DNA of 64,000 nt from contig JBLRWO010000023.1 of the NCBI GenBank assembly GCA_047921215.1, positions 8,150 through 72,149 on the forward strand, read 5' to 3'. Origin of the DNA: RECM01 sp047921215 (GTDB taxonomy: Bacteria > Bacteroidota > Rhodothermia > Balneolales > Cyclonatronaceae). The notes under the pieces were generated by a model. It did no database searches, was not told the DNA's origin, and saw only the letters and a list, made by a program, of their open reading frames with translations. Shown here piece by piece: positions 34,890 to 43,936 of the stretch. A program made the translations under genes and the position numbers. Position 1 is the first letter of the stretch, and every line of letters begins with the position of its first letter.

Positions 34890-36911
34890 TTATCCGAAGA
34901 TTAACATGCCAAGTACCACAACGACTCCGAGAACAAGGGCAAATGCATAGTTTTGTGTAACACCGGTCTGAAAATATCTGAACAGACCACCGAAAAAGCG
35001 GACAAATCCGCCAATAAAATTGACAAATCCGTCGATGATCCTGAGGTCGAATACGGCCAGAACCCGGTCAGATACTTTTACCAGCGGATTGATTACAAGG
35101 GCTTCATAGATCTCGTCCACATTGTATTTATCGGACCAGAGATCGTACAGGCCACCAAATCGTCTGGCTATGGCGGCATCCGTTTCAACACCACGGTCGT
35201 GGTCATACAGTTTGTATGCCAGCAGCACGGCGCTTACCGCAACGACAACTGCCAGTGCGAGCAACGTCCATTTAACTGCATAACTGAGTATGAGCGCCGG
35301 ATCGTTGGTTACACCTTCGAGCCAGCCGTGCAGCCAGTTGATGTGGGCCGATTCTCCGGTAAAGGTGGAGACAAAGAAATCGGGCACGCCCATAAAACCG
35401 CCGATAACCGCAAGTACTGCAAGTACCCAGAGCGCCGAGGTCATGGTGACCGGACTTTCGTGCAGATATTTTTCCGAACCGGAAGCATCATTAATAAGTT
35501 CAGGAAGCTTGAAACGGCCATGGAATGTGGTAAGGGTAAGCCTGAACATGTAGAACGCTGTGAGAAACGCCGTAATAACGGCTATACCCCAGAGAAAGAA
35601 ATAGACAGCACCATACTGCCCAAGACCTGCATTGAACACCATTGCCAGAATTTCATCTTTCGAGAAAAATCCGGAAAACACCGGAATGCCGGCAATAGCA
35701 AACGTTGACAGAAGAAAGGTTTTGTACGTAGAGGGCATATACTCTCGCAGGCCTCCCATATTTCGCATATCCTGTGGATCGAAATGTACGTCCTTGCCCT
35801 TGTCGTGCAGTTTATGCTCAACATGGTGCATGGCATGGATCACAGAACCGGATCCAAGAAAGAGGCAGGCTTTGAAGAATGCGTGGGTAACCACGTGGAA
35901 CATTGCGGCAATAAATCCACCTGAGCCAAGTGCAAGGAACATGAAACCCAGCTGTGATACGGTAGAATAGGCCAGAACCCTCTTGATATCGTATTGGGTA
36001 AGCGCAATGGTGGCTGCCACAATGGCGGTCAGTGCGCCGATAACGGCAACAAAAAGCATGACTTCCGGCGTGAGTACATAAAGACCGGAAAAGCGTGCTA
36101 TCAGATAGACCCCGGATGTAACCATGGTGGCTGCATGGATAAGGGCTGAAACCGGTGTCGGACCGGCCATGGCATCGGGCAACCAGACAAACAGCGGAAT
36201 CTGGGCACTTTTTCCGGTAGCACCGATAAACATCAGAATGGCGATCCAGAATACGTAATCACCCGGAATCTGTCCGAGATTTGCAAAGATCACATCAAAA
36301 TCAAGGCTACCCACCGAAACAAATACAAGGAACATGGCAATCAGAAATGCAAAGTCGCCCACCCTGTTATAAATAAATGCCTTCTGCCCTGCTTCCGATT
36401 TAACCATGTCCTTATACCAGAAACCTATGAGCAGGTAGGAACAGAGTCCCACACCCTCCCAGCCAAGAAACAACAGGAGCAGATTATTGCCCAGAACCAG
36501 ATTCAGCATGGCGAAGATGAACAGGTTCATGTAGGCGAAAAACTTCCAGTACCCCTCATCATCTTTCATGTACCCCATTGAGTACAGATGTATGAACGCA
36601 CCTACACCGGTAACAAAAAGTACCATGATTATCGACAACTGATCTACCCGGTAGGCGATATCGGACGTAAACGCACCAGCTTCAATCCAGGTGAAAAGCC
36701 GTACTACAACGGCTTCAGAATCTGCACCCATCGACATAAATATGCCGACAGCCATAAAGAACGGGATAAAGACTGCAACCGTGGCAATAGAGCCGATCAG
36801 TGTTTTCTGCTTTCGGTAACCCTCTGATGACAAACCGAGAATACCGTTGATAAGAAAACCGAGCAACGGAATCGCAACAATCAGCCAAACATAATCAGTT
36901 AATACATTCAT
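34890..36911 (-). CDS. nuoL: NADH-quinone oxidoreductase subunit L
   Basis: NuoL is the distal antiporter-like subunit with the long lateral helix. The 673 residues include the conserved segments FLGWEGVGLCSYLLIGFWY near 150, TGKSAQIPLFVWLPDAMAGPTPVSALIHAATM near 232 and the C-terminal extension with the long helix and a final membrane helix. It is 13 bases upstream of nuoM and 45 bases downstream of nuoK on the same strand. Confidence 0.97.
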   Translation of the reverse strand: MNVLTDYVWLIVAIPLLGFLINGILGLSSEGYRKQKTLIGSIATVAVFIPFFMAVGIFMSMGADSEAVVVRLFTWIEAGAFTSDIAYRVDQLSIIMVLFVTGVGAFIHLYSMGYMKDDEGYWKFFAYMNLFIFAMLNLVLGNNLLLLFLGWEGVGLCSYLLIGFWYKDMVKSEAGQKAFIYNRVGDFAFLIAMFLVFVSVGSLDFDVIFANLGQIPGDYVFWIAILMFIGATGKSAQIPLFVWLPDAMAGPTPVSALIHAATMVTSGVYLIARFSGLYVLTPEVMLFVAVIGALTAIVAATIALTQYDIKRVLAYSTVSQLGFMFLALGSGGFIAAMFHVVTHAFFKACLFLGSGSVIHAMHHVEHKLHDKGKDVHFDPQDMRNMGGLREYMPSTYKTFLLSTFAIAGIPVFSGFFSKDEILAMVFNAGLGQYGAVYFFLWGIAVITAFLTAFYMFRLTLTTFHGRFKLPELINDASGSEKYLHESPVTMTSALWVLAVLAVIGGFMGVPDFFVSTFTGESAHINWLHGWLEGVTNDPALILSYAVKWTLLALAVVVAVSAVLLAYKLYDHDRGVETDAAIARRFGGLYDLWSDKYNVDEIYEALVINPLVKVSDRVLAVFDLRIIDGFVNFIGGFVRFFGGLFRYFQTGVTQNYAFALVLGVVVVLGMLIFG

Positions 36912-36956
36912 GAGTTATCGGGTATGGTCTGGTCGGATAACATATTTAAAGATGAA

Positions 36957-37259
36957 TCACCACCGGAGCAGGTTGATTTTCGAAATATCTACGGTCAGAT
37001 TATTCCGGTAGATGGCAATAATGATGGCAAGCCCTACAGCCACCTCAGCCGCCGCTACACATAATGAGAAGAAGACCAGGATTTGCCCGTGCACATCACC
37101 CAGCTGGGCACTGAAAGAGACCAGGGTAAGGTTAACGGCATTCAGCATAATTTCTACGCTCATCAGTATAACAATGGCATTTTTCCGGGTCAGTACCCCG
37201 ATAACACCAATACTGAACAGAACGGCGCTCAACGCCAGGTACCAGCTTGTGATAATCAT
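36957..37259 (-). CDS. nuoK: NADH-quinone oxidoreductase subunit K
   Basis: The smallest membrane subunit of the arm, with three helices. The 100-residue sequence has the family's FSIGVIGVLTRKNAIVILMSVE segment (the conserved Glu is in the MSVEIMLNAVNLT stretch) and AAAEVAVGLAIII. Its ATG overlaps the nuoJ stop by four bases (ATGA), a sign of coupling. Confidence 0.96.
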   Translation of the reverse strand: MIITSWYLALSAVLFSIGVIGVLTRKNAIVILMSVEIMLNAVNLTLVSFSAQLGDVHGQILVFFSLCVAAAEVAVGLAIIIAIYRNNLTVDISKINLLRW

Positions 37260-37771
37260 TGATCCTGAGATTTTAATTTCCGTTGGGCAATCATCAGCGC
37301 ACCGACAACAGCAGCTGTAAGCAGTATTGCAGTTACCTCGAAGGGTAACAGGTAGGTGGTAAACAACTCATCGCCGATCGCTTCCACTGTACCAATTGCG
37401 ATCATCTGGTCCGCAAATTCCGGGAGAACCCCCGACCAGCTGCCCACGGCATAAAGCAGCTGTGCCAGCACGGCAATACCTGCAAAAAAAGCGACTGCAT
37501 GTTTAAAACTGAATTCGGCGAACAGGCTTTCCTCTTTTTCAAGGTTCAGCAGCATGATCACGAACAAAAACAGTACAACGATGGCACCGGCATATACCAG
37601 TACCTGAACAACTGCCAGGAACTGCGCCCTCAGCAGTATGTATAGCCCGGCTATCGAGAGCATATGGAAAACCAGTGCCATTGCACTGTTAACGGTATTC
37701 TTGTTGGTTACAACAAGAATTGCGGTACCCAGTGCCAGCAGTGCGAAAAAAAGAAACAGATACGTTATCAT
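37256..37771 (-). CDS. nuoJ: NADH-quinone oxidoreductase subunit J
   Basis: A five-helix membrane subunit. Family features are NTVNSAMALVFHMLSIAGLYILL at about 28-50 and VQVLVYAGAIVVLFLFVIMLLN at about 56-77. This is the first nuo gene here; subunits A to I are not found in the window, so the complex I locus is split. The upstream neighbour uppP is on the same strand, with 74 bases between, so it may be transcribed through. Confidence 0.95.
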   Translation of the reverse strand: MITYLFLFFALLALGTAILVVTNKNTVNSAMALVFHMLSIAGLYILLRAQFLAVVQVLVYAGAIVVLFLFVIMLLNLEKEESLFAEFSFKHAVAFFAGIAVLAQLLYAVGSWSGVLPEFADQMIAIGTVEAIGDELFTTYLLPFEVTAILLTAAVVGALMIAQRKLKSQDQ

Positions 37772-37845
37772 TCTCGGCTAATTTTTAAAGTGCCCAAATG
37801 TACCCAATTAAGAATCGTTCATCAACACATTTTTCCCGGAAAGGT

Positions 37846-38667
37846 CTAAAGAAATCCAAAGTAGATGATACCCGAGATACCCACAAACCAGCAATACCAG
37901 GCAAAATAGTGGAGACTTTTTCCTTTCAGCAATTTTATAAGATATTTGAGTGCGATTACTCCCGATATAAACGAGGCAAAAAATGCCGCTGTCAGCTCAG
38001 CTGCTGCTACCGATTCAATTCCGTTTCCTGCAATCTCCTGAATCTCAAGCAACATGGCACCCGCCAGCACCGGCAACAACATGATAAAAGAGAAATCGGC
38101 AACCTCGGTCTGCTTTAACCGGAGAAACAGCCCTGTTGTGATGGTTGTACCCGCACGGCTTATACCCGGCATTATAGCCAGTGCCTGTGATACGCCGATG
38201 ATAAAACCTTTCATCGCGGTAACATTCTGGTCATTTTGTGTAGTAAACCGGGTGGAGTACAGAAGCAGACCGGTAACAAGCAACATGCTGGATGTAAGTA
38301 CCGGACTTGCAAAAGCTGCTTCGACATAATCCTTGAGCAGGAAACCGACCAACATGGCCGGTATCATACTGAGCAGTACGTAAAAAACAAAACGTACATT
38401 GTACTCGTTTTTCCAGTTCACGGCCATATTCCGCGGATCGGTCAGAAAGCGGACGATCGTAATAATCAGCAGCCTGATCCGTTCACGGAAAATGATCAGA
38501 ATGCTGAAAAGCGTTCCGAAATGCACGACGATCTCGAAAGTTATACTTCTGTCGATATCACGCTCAAGCAGTGCTTGTGCCAGTACAAGGTGCCCGGAAC
38601 TGCTGACAGGCAAAAATTCGGTTATCCCCTGAAGGATGCCAAGTAATATTGCTTCAATAAAATCCAT
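37846..38667 (-). CDS. uppP: Undecaprenyl-diphosphatase
   Basis: UppP (BacA) converts undecaprenyl diphosphate to the phosphate, recycling the lipid carrier for peptidoglycan and other cell wall polymers. The active-site segment GITEFLPVSSSGH lies at about residues 15-27, and the second motif, PGISRAGTTITTG, near 165-177. About eight membrane helices, length 273. The start follows an aaggag-type ribosome site. It is divergent from moxR across 123 bases containing an inverted repeat. Confidence 0.96.
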   Translation of the reverse strand: MDFIEAILLGILQGITEFLPVSSSGHLVLAQALLERDIDRSITFEIVVHFGTLFSILIIFRERIRLLIITIVRFLTDPRNMAVNWKNEYNVRFVFYVLLSMIPAMLVGFLLKDYVEAAFASPVLTSSMLLVTGLLLYSTRFTTQNDQNVTAMKGFIIGVSQALAIMPGISRAGTTITTGLFLRLKQTEVADFSFIMLLPVLAGAMLLEIQEIAGNGIESVAAAELTAAFFASFISGVIALKYLIKLLKGKSLHYFAWYCWFVGISGIIYFGFL

Positions 38668-38701
38668 TTATTTGAGCTCCTTCGTTGTTATCTTTGCCTG
38701 T

Positions 38702-38722
38702 TATATCAATTGGCCTGATATA
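38702..38722. promoter_or_regulatory. Inverted repeat between uppP and moxR
   Basis: TATATCA and TGATATA are separated by seven bases in the divergent uppP-moxR intergenic region, placing a two-fold symmetric site where an operator for either gene could be. AT-rich 7-bp arms can occur by chance. Confidence 0.35.
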
Positions 38723-38790
38723 TAATGGGGCAAATGATACTCATTTTAACGGCAAGTTTCACTCTGAATTCAATGCAAAATCCATAATCC

Positions 38791-39789
38791 ATGCAAAAAT
38801 CGGTTGATATGTCCGCCCTTGCGGAAAAAATTGAAGAATCCAGCAAGTTTATTGATTCGATTAACTCGGAACTGAGTAAAGTAATTGTGGGGCAGCGCTA
38901 TATGATCGACCGTCTCATGATTGGATTGTTGTCGAATGGCCACGTACTGCTGGAAGGTGTACCCGGCCTTGCCAAAACCCTGACCGTGTCGTCACTGGCA
39001 CAGGTAATCTCCACCAAATTCCAGCGCATACAGTTCACGCCCGACCTGCTGCCTGCCGATTTGCTCGGTACTCTGATATACAATCAGAAAGTCGGTGATT
39101 TTACCGTAAAAAAGGGGCCGATTTTTGCCAATATCATTCTGGCCGATGAGATTAACCGCTCGCCGGCTAAAGTACAGAGTGCATTGCTGGAGTCTATGCA
39201 GGAACGGCAGGTAACCATCGGAGACCAGACCTACCTTCTGGATGAACCTTTCCTGGTGCTGGCCACCCAGAACCCGGTTGAACAGGAAGGAACATACCCC
39301 CTTCCGGAAGCCCAGGTAGACCGGTTCATGCTCAAAATCAAGATCGATTATCCGTCGCCCCTTGAGGAGATGGAAATCATGAGAAAAATGGCCAGAACCG
39401 ACGAAAAGCCGAAACTTAAAGCTGTAGTTAAACCTGCCGATATCCTGAAAGCCCGTAAGGTAATCAACGATATATATATGGATGAAAAGGTTGAACAGTA
39501 TATAATCGATATCATTTTCGCTACAAGACAACCATCCAAATATCACCTCAAGGAAATTGAAGGACTAATAAATTTCGGCGCCTCACCGAGAGCTTCTATT
39601 AATCTGAATCTCTCTGCACGATCTCATGCATTTATGGAACACAGAGCTTATGTAACTCCCGAAGATATCCGGGAAGTTGCCATGGATGTACTCCGGCACA
39701 GAATCATTCCAACCTATGAAGCGGAAGCAGAAGACATTACATCAGAACATCTTATAGAAAAAGTTTTATCAACTGTTCATGTACCCTGA
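38791..39789 (+). CDS. moxR: MoxR-family AAA+ ATPase
   Basis: MoxR proteins are chaperone-like ATPases that help assemble metal- or substrate-dependent complexes. The Walker A motif GVPGLAKT is at residues 56-63, Walker B near residue 120 (NIILADEINRSPAK), and the sensor segment ATQNPVEQEGTYPLPEAQ follows. The 332-residue length is typical. The DUF58/VWA genes that normally follow moxR are absent: only a short basic protein lies downstream, ending at a terminator. This makes it an orphan by context. Confidence 0.93.
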   Translation: MQKSVDMSALAEKIEESSKFIDSINSELSKVIVGQRYMIDRLMIGLLSNGHVLLEGVPGLAKTLTVSSLAQVISTKFQRIQFTPDLLPADLLGTLIYNQKVGDFTVKKGPIFANIILADEINRSPAKVQSALLESMQERQVTIGDQTYLLDEPFLVLATQNPVEQEGTYPLPEAQVDRFMLKIKIDYPSPLEEMEIMRKMARTDEKPKLKAVVKPADILKARKVINDIYMDEKVEQYIIDIIFATRQPSKYHLKEIEGLINFGASPRASINLNLSARSHAFMEHRAYVTPEDIREVAMDVLRHRIIPTYEAEAEDITSEHLIEKVLSTVHVP

Positions 39790-39878
39790 TACTGATATTT
39801 ACAGTAATGTTGACAATTTTCAAATAATTCAGTTAATTTGCCCATAACATTTTTAAACAATAATTAACTGGCTGTATA

Positions 39879-40133
39879 ATGAAAATTAAATTCGTACCAA
39901 GATCAGATGTTAAAATTACCAAGAAAAGTTCTTCAAAATTTCGTCCGTTACTTGATGCTCTCAACAAGCTGAAACCAGGCGGGGAAGCACTTGAGGTTAC
40001 CTACTCAAACGACAAAGAACTCAATTCCATGAGAAATGTGGTGTACACATTTAACAGGGAAACAGGAAGCAAAATCCGCAGTGGAAAAGACACTGTAAAC
40101 AGCAAAATCTTTTTCTACAAAGATTCCAAATAA
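39879..40133 (+). CDS. Small basic hypothetical protein
   Basis: An 84-residue protein not recognised as a named family. It is rich in Lys and Ser, net basic, with no signal peptide, membrane helix or Cys. Predicted strands near EALEVTYSND and VNSKIFFYKDSK flank a helix (FRPLLDALNKL), so it may be a compact alpha-beta domain. It has a clean ATG after an AT-rich leader and is followed within 30 bases by a strong terminator, both of which support a real gene. It may bind nucleic acid, but this is inferred from charge alone. Confidence 0.65.
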   Translation: MKIKFVPRSDVKITKKSSSKFRPLLDALNKLKPGGEALEVTYSNDKELNSMRNVVYTFNRETGSKIRSGKDTVNSKIFFYKDSK

Positions 40134-40160
40134 TCTGCACAATCTGCATTCAACAATAAA

Positions 40161-40188
40161 AAAGGCATCCATTGAGATGCCTTTTTTT
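40161..40188. terminator. Bidirectional terminator between the small basic gene and nadA
   Basis: Perfect stem aaaggcatc/gatgccttt (9 bp) with a 6-base loop, followed by T-runs on the plus strand and preceded by an A-run, so it can serve convergent transcripts of both flanking genes. Confidence 0.92.
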
Positions 40189-40217
40189 ATTTCCGGAATC
40201 AGGTTATAGAACAATCA

Positions 40218-41258
40218 TCAGCTCATTTCCAGCATACGGTCAAGAGATTTTTTAGCCTTCACCCGAACTTCTTCATTGATCTCAATCTGGTATTTATCCT
40301 CTCTGAGGCAGGCAAGGGTATCCTCCAGGGTAATCTCATTCATATGCGGGCATCTGACACTGCACATGCCCAGCATCTCCTTGTCAGGATTTTCTGCGGC
40401 GATGTTATCGCTCATACTGCACTCAGTAAGCAGCAGAAACCGTTTTGCATCAGAGTTCTTCACAAAGTCGACCATGGCCGTGGTGCTGCCCGAATAGTCG
40501 GAGGCCTCTACCACATCAGGCGGACATTCCGGATGGGCTACCACTATCGTATCGGGGAACTGGGCACGGGCTGCCTCAATATCACCAACGGTAAATTTCT
40601 CATGTACTTCACATTTGCCGTCCCAAACCACCATTGAAGGTTCTCCCGGACGTAACAGATCGCCCGGAAAAAGGATGCGCTTACCGGTTTCACGGGCCAC
40701 ATTTTTAGCAAGGAACTCGTCAGGCAGACAGATCACGGTATCCGATTCCAGCTGGTTTACAATCTTCACGGCATTTCCGGATGTACAGCATACATCGGTC
40801 TCGGCCTTTACATCGGCATACGTATTTATATAGGTAACCACCGGCACTCCCGGGTAAGACTGCTTAATCCTGCGTACATCGTCGGCTGTTATACTTGCAG
40901 CAAGTGAACACCCGGCCACCCGTGCCGGCAACAGTACCATTTTCCCCGGATTCAGAATTTTTGCGGTTTCAGCCATAAACCTGACACCGCAAAACACAAT
41001 ACGATCGGCGTCGGTACTTGCAGATATACGGCTCAGGCCCAATGAATCGCCCACATGGTCGGGTATGCTGTGGTACAGGGCAGGCTCCATATAATTATGG
41101 CCGAGAATTACCGCTTTCTTTTCTTTCTTCAGCCGGTTGATCTCGAAAGCAATTTCTGATTTGAATAACAGTTCGGCTTCGGGTACCATGTGCCCGAGCA
41201 GCGTTTTCATAAGCTCGAATGTCTCTGACGCACTTTTGGCTTCCTGAATACGTGGCAT
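40218..41258 (-). CDS. nadA: Quinolinate synthase A
   Basis: NadA condenses iminoaspartate with dihydroxyacetone phosphate to make quinolinate, the first committed step of de novo NAD synthesis, using a 4Fe-4S cluster. The three cluster cysteines are in place: VFCGVRFMAET near residue 90, VCCTSGNAV near 157 and MLGMCSVRCPHMN near 300. The 346-residue length and the start at 41258 are normal. The partner genes nadB and nadC are not in the window. Confidence 0.96.
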   Translation of the reverse strand: MPRIQEAKSASETFELMKTLLGHMVPEAELLFKSEIAFEINRLKKEKKAVILGHNYMEPALYHSIPDHVGDSLGLSRISASTDADRIVFCGVRFMAETAKILNPGKMVLLPARVAGCSLAASITADDVRRIKQSYPGVPVVTYINTYADVKAETDVCCTSGNAVKIVNQLESDTVICLPDEFLAKNVARETGKRILFPGDLLRPGEPSMVVWDGKCEVHEKFTVGDIEAARAQFPDTIVVAHPECPPDVVEASDYSGSTTAMVDFVKNSDAKRFLLLTECSMSDNIAAENPDKEMLGMCSVRCPHMNEITLEDTLACLREDKYQIEINEEVRVKAKKSLDRMLEMS

Positions 41259-41325
41259 ACGGAATTATAATCTTATCAGATACCATCCATCGATCAAACA
41301 GGTACCTGTAGTGAATACTTCGGTT

Positions 41326-41361
41326 CAAAAAAAAGAGGGAGAAACTGCAGGTTCCTCCCTC
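41326..41361 (-). terminator. Terminator after rpsA
   Basis: On the minus strand gagggag pairs with ctccctc around a 13-base loop and ends in a run of eight T. It follows the rpsA stop by about 28 bases. Confidence 0.9.
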
Positions 41362-41388
41362 GGTAATTAAACGCTATTCAGGAGATTA

Positions 41389-43752
41389 TTATTTGGTCTC
41401 TTCTTCAGCATCTTCTGAATCGTCACCGTCCTGATCAGTTTCCGATTCATCTTTGATTTCCGCCTTTTTTGCCTTTGCAGCTTTGGCAGGTTTTGCCTCT
41501 TTGGCCTTTTCTTCCTTCTTGTCCTCGTCGGCAGCTTTGGCTGCTTTACCGGCTTTTGCATCGGCGGCAGCCTCCTGCTCACTCAGTTTTTCCTTGAGGT
41601 CAGCAAGGCCCGACATTTCACCAAGGGTCAGGGCAGCGCCCGAAGAAACCGCCTTCTCTTTTTTGGCTTTTGATTTTTTGGCGGCTTTCGACTCGGATTT
41701 TTCGCTTTTCTCGCGGGTGAGTTCTTTCTGGCTGACAACAATATTTCTTGACTGCTCATCGAAGTCGATAACAGCCACTTTGATTGCATCACCCTCTTTG
41801 ATATCACCCTTGAAAGATTCGGGATTTTCTGCTTCCTTGAGCGGCATAAATGCTTCAAGGCCAAGAGGTACTTTCACGTAGGCACCTTTGTCGGTATGCC
41901 GGACGAACGTTGCATCCAGTTCAGATGCGGATGCATACTCCTCAACGAATTTGTCCCAGGGGTTTTCCAGGATCTGCTTGTGACCAAGCGAGATTCTTCT
42001 GTTTTCGAAATCAACAGACAGGATCACAACCTCGATTTCATCACCCTTGTTAACAATTTCACTCGGATGGTTCACCTTGTCGGTCCAGCTAAGGTCCGAT
42101 ATGTGAATGAGACCGTCGATTCCGGGCTCCAGCTCAACAAACACACCAAAATTGGTGAGGTTTCTGACCACACCCTTGTGGCGGGAATCGATCGGATAGC
42201 GTTCCAGGATGTTATCCCAGGGATCTTTTTCCAGTTGTTTGATACCCAGCGATACTTTGCGCTCATCTTTATTGATATTCAGCACTACACATTCAATCAC
42301 CTGGTTCTTCTCGACCAGCTGAGATGGATGCTTGATGTGCTGGGTCCATGACATTTCACTGATGTGAACCAGGCCTTCCACACCTTTTTCGAGTTCGATA
42401 AACGCCCCGTAGTCGGCAATGGAAACCACTTTGCCCTGAACTTTGGAACCCTCAGGATATTTCGAGTCGATTTCATCCCACGGATGCGGCTGAAGCTGTT
42501 TCAGCCCAAGTGAAATCCGCTTTCTCTCTTCATCAAACTCCAGAACGACCACATTCAGGCGCTGATCCAGTTTTACGATTTCAGACGGATGTTCCACGCG
42601 GCCCCAAGAAAGGTCTGTAATGTGCAGGAGACCGTCGACGCCACCCAGATCGATGAATACACCAAAATCTGTGATGTTTTTGACCACACCTTCGAGAATC
42701 TGCCCCGACTCCATGGTCGAAAGGATTTCGGTGCGCTGGTCTTCAAGATCCGTCTCAACAAGAGCACGGTGCGATACGACCACATTTTCAGAACCCATGT
42801 TCAGCTTAACGATCATGAATTCCATGGTACGGCCCACATAGGCATCAAAATCACGGACCGGGCGCACATCAATCTGTGATCCGGGAAGGAACGCATCTAT
42901 ACCAAATACATCCACAACCATACCGCCTTTGATCCGGCGTTTGATATAGCCCTCTATAACAGTCTGGTTCTGGTGTGATTCCTCGATTTTTTGCCATGTT
43001 CTGAGCGTATCTGCTTTACGGCGCGACAGAACAAGCTGACCTTCACGGTCTTCAACCCTGTCGAGGAACACTTCAATCTCATCACCGACTTTTACTTTAT
43101 CCGCATCCCGGAATTCATTAAGAGGGACAATGCCTTCCGACTTGAACCCGATATCGACGATTACATATTTCTCATCCAGGCCAATTACACGACCGGTTAC
43201 AATCTCTTTTTCAGTGATAAAATTCAGTGTGCCCTCATACATTTTCATGAGGTCGTTATATTCACTGTCGTCGTAGTCTTCCGACGCTTCCTGGAGCTCG
43301 TCCAGGGTATAAATTCTTTCGCTCAGTTCACCGGTAAATGTCGGGATTTCATCAGAAGCCTCTTCAGCAGGTGCGCTCTCTTCTGCCTTTGTTCCGGCAG
43401 CAGGGGCATCTTCTGCTTGCATTTCTGTGGCTTCCGGGGTGGTATCTTCGGCGGTTTCGGAGGATTCGGCCGGTGCATCACCTGTGCCTTCTTCCGTGGT
43501 TACTGTAGCTTCTGGAGCAGTATCTTCAGCGGGAGCTGACTCTGTTGCTTCAACTTTGGTCTCTTCGGCTTTTTCTGTTTCAGTCTCGCCGGTATCGGCT
43601 GCGGTTTCTCCGGTAACCTCTTCTTCTTTAACTTCGGTGGCGCTGTCTGTATTCTCAGCGGCGGGCTCACCGGCAACATCGGTAGTGGTTGTATCCTGAT
43701 CCGTCTGTTCTTTTTCGGGGCTAGTAGTATCTTTTTTTAGTTCATCTGCCAT
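41389..43752 (-). CDS. rpsA: 30S ribosomal protein S1
   Basis: S1 binds mRNA and helps place it on the 30S subunit. With the start at 43752 (MADELKKDT) six S1 domains follow, at about residues 184, 270, 355, 442, 530 and 615; examples are GVVKNITDFGVFIDLGG and GVVRNLTNFGVFVELEPG. The sixth is diverged. Two features are unusual for S1: an N-terminal stretch of about 137 residues made almost only of Glu, Asp, Thr, Ala and Pro, and a C-terminal Lys/Ala/Glu tail. cmk lies upstream on the same strand, as in the widespread cmk-rpsA arrangement. Confidence 0.96.
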   Translation of the reverse strand: MADELKKDTTSPEKEQTDQDTTTTDVAGEPAAENTDSATEVKEEEVTGETAADTGETETEKAEETKVEATESAPAEDTAPEATVTTEEGTGDAPAESSETAEDTTPEATEMQAEDAPAAGTKAEESAPAEEASDEIPTFTGELSERIYTLDELQEASEDYDDSEYNDLMKMYEGTLNFITEKEIVTGRVIGLDEKYVIVDIGFKSEGIVPLNEFRDADKVKVGDEIEVFLDRVEDREGQLVLSRRKADTLRTWQKIEESHQNQTVIEGYIKRRIKGGMVVDVFGIDAFLPGSQIDVRPVRDFDAYVGRTMEFMIVKLNMGSENVVVSHRALVETDLEDQRTEILSTMESGQILEGVVKNITDFGVFIDLGGVDGLLHITDLSWGRVEHPSEIVKLDQRLNVVVLEFDEERKRISLGLKQLQPHPWDEIDSKYPEGSKVQGKVVSIADYGAFIELEKGVEGLVHISEMSWTQHIKHPSQLVEKNQVIECVVLNINKDERKVSLGIKQLEKDPWDNILERYPIDSRHKGVVRNLTNFGVFVELEPGIDGLIHISDLSWTDKVNHPSEIVNKGDEIEVVILSVDFENRRISLGHKQILENPWDKFVEEYASASELDATFVRHTDKGAYVKVPLGLEAFMPLKEAENPESFKGDIKEGDAIKVAVIDFDEQSRNIVVSQKELTREKSEKSESKAAKKSKAKKEKAVSSGAALTLGEMSGLADLKEKLSEQEAAADAKAGKAAKAADEDKKEEKAKEAKPAKAAKAKKAEIKDESETDQDGDDSEDAEEETK

Positions 43753-43936
43753 GAAATTTCCTGTGCCGTGTAAATTCCGCATCCGGCATTTGGATGGGAT
43801 AAGAGTTAGTATATTCAGTTATTTATTTTCCCCAGGTTTCGGAGAGCCTTCAATATATGATTTTATAATTTTATAAAACACATCTGTGAAGCAGAAAATT
43901 TACAGGGTTAAATCCACTCCTGTCGGTCCTGTCAGG

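Noticed and set aside
43427..43699. Plus-strand Ser/Val/Ala-rich frame opposite the rpsA N-terminus.
   Set aside because: It is the antisense of the acidic repeats of S1 and is an artefact of their base composition.
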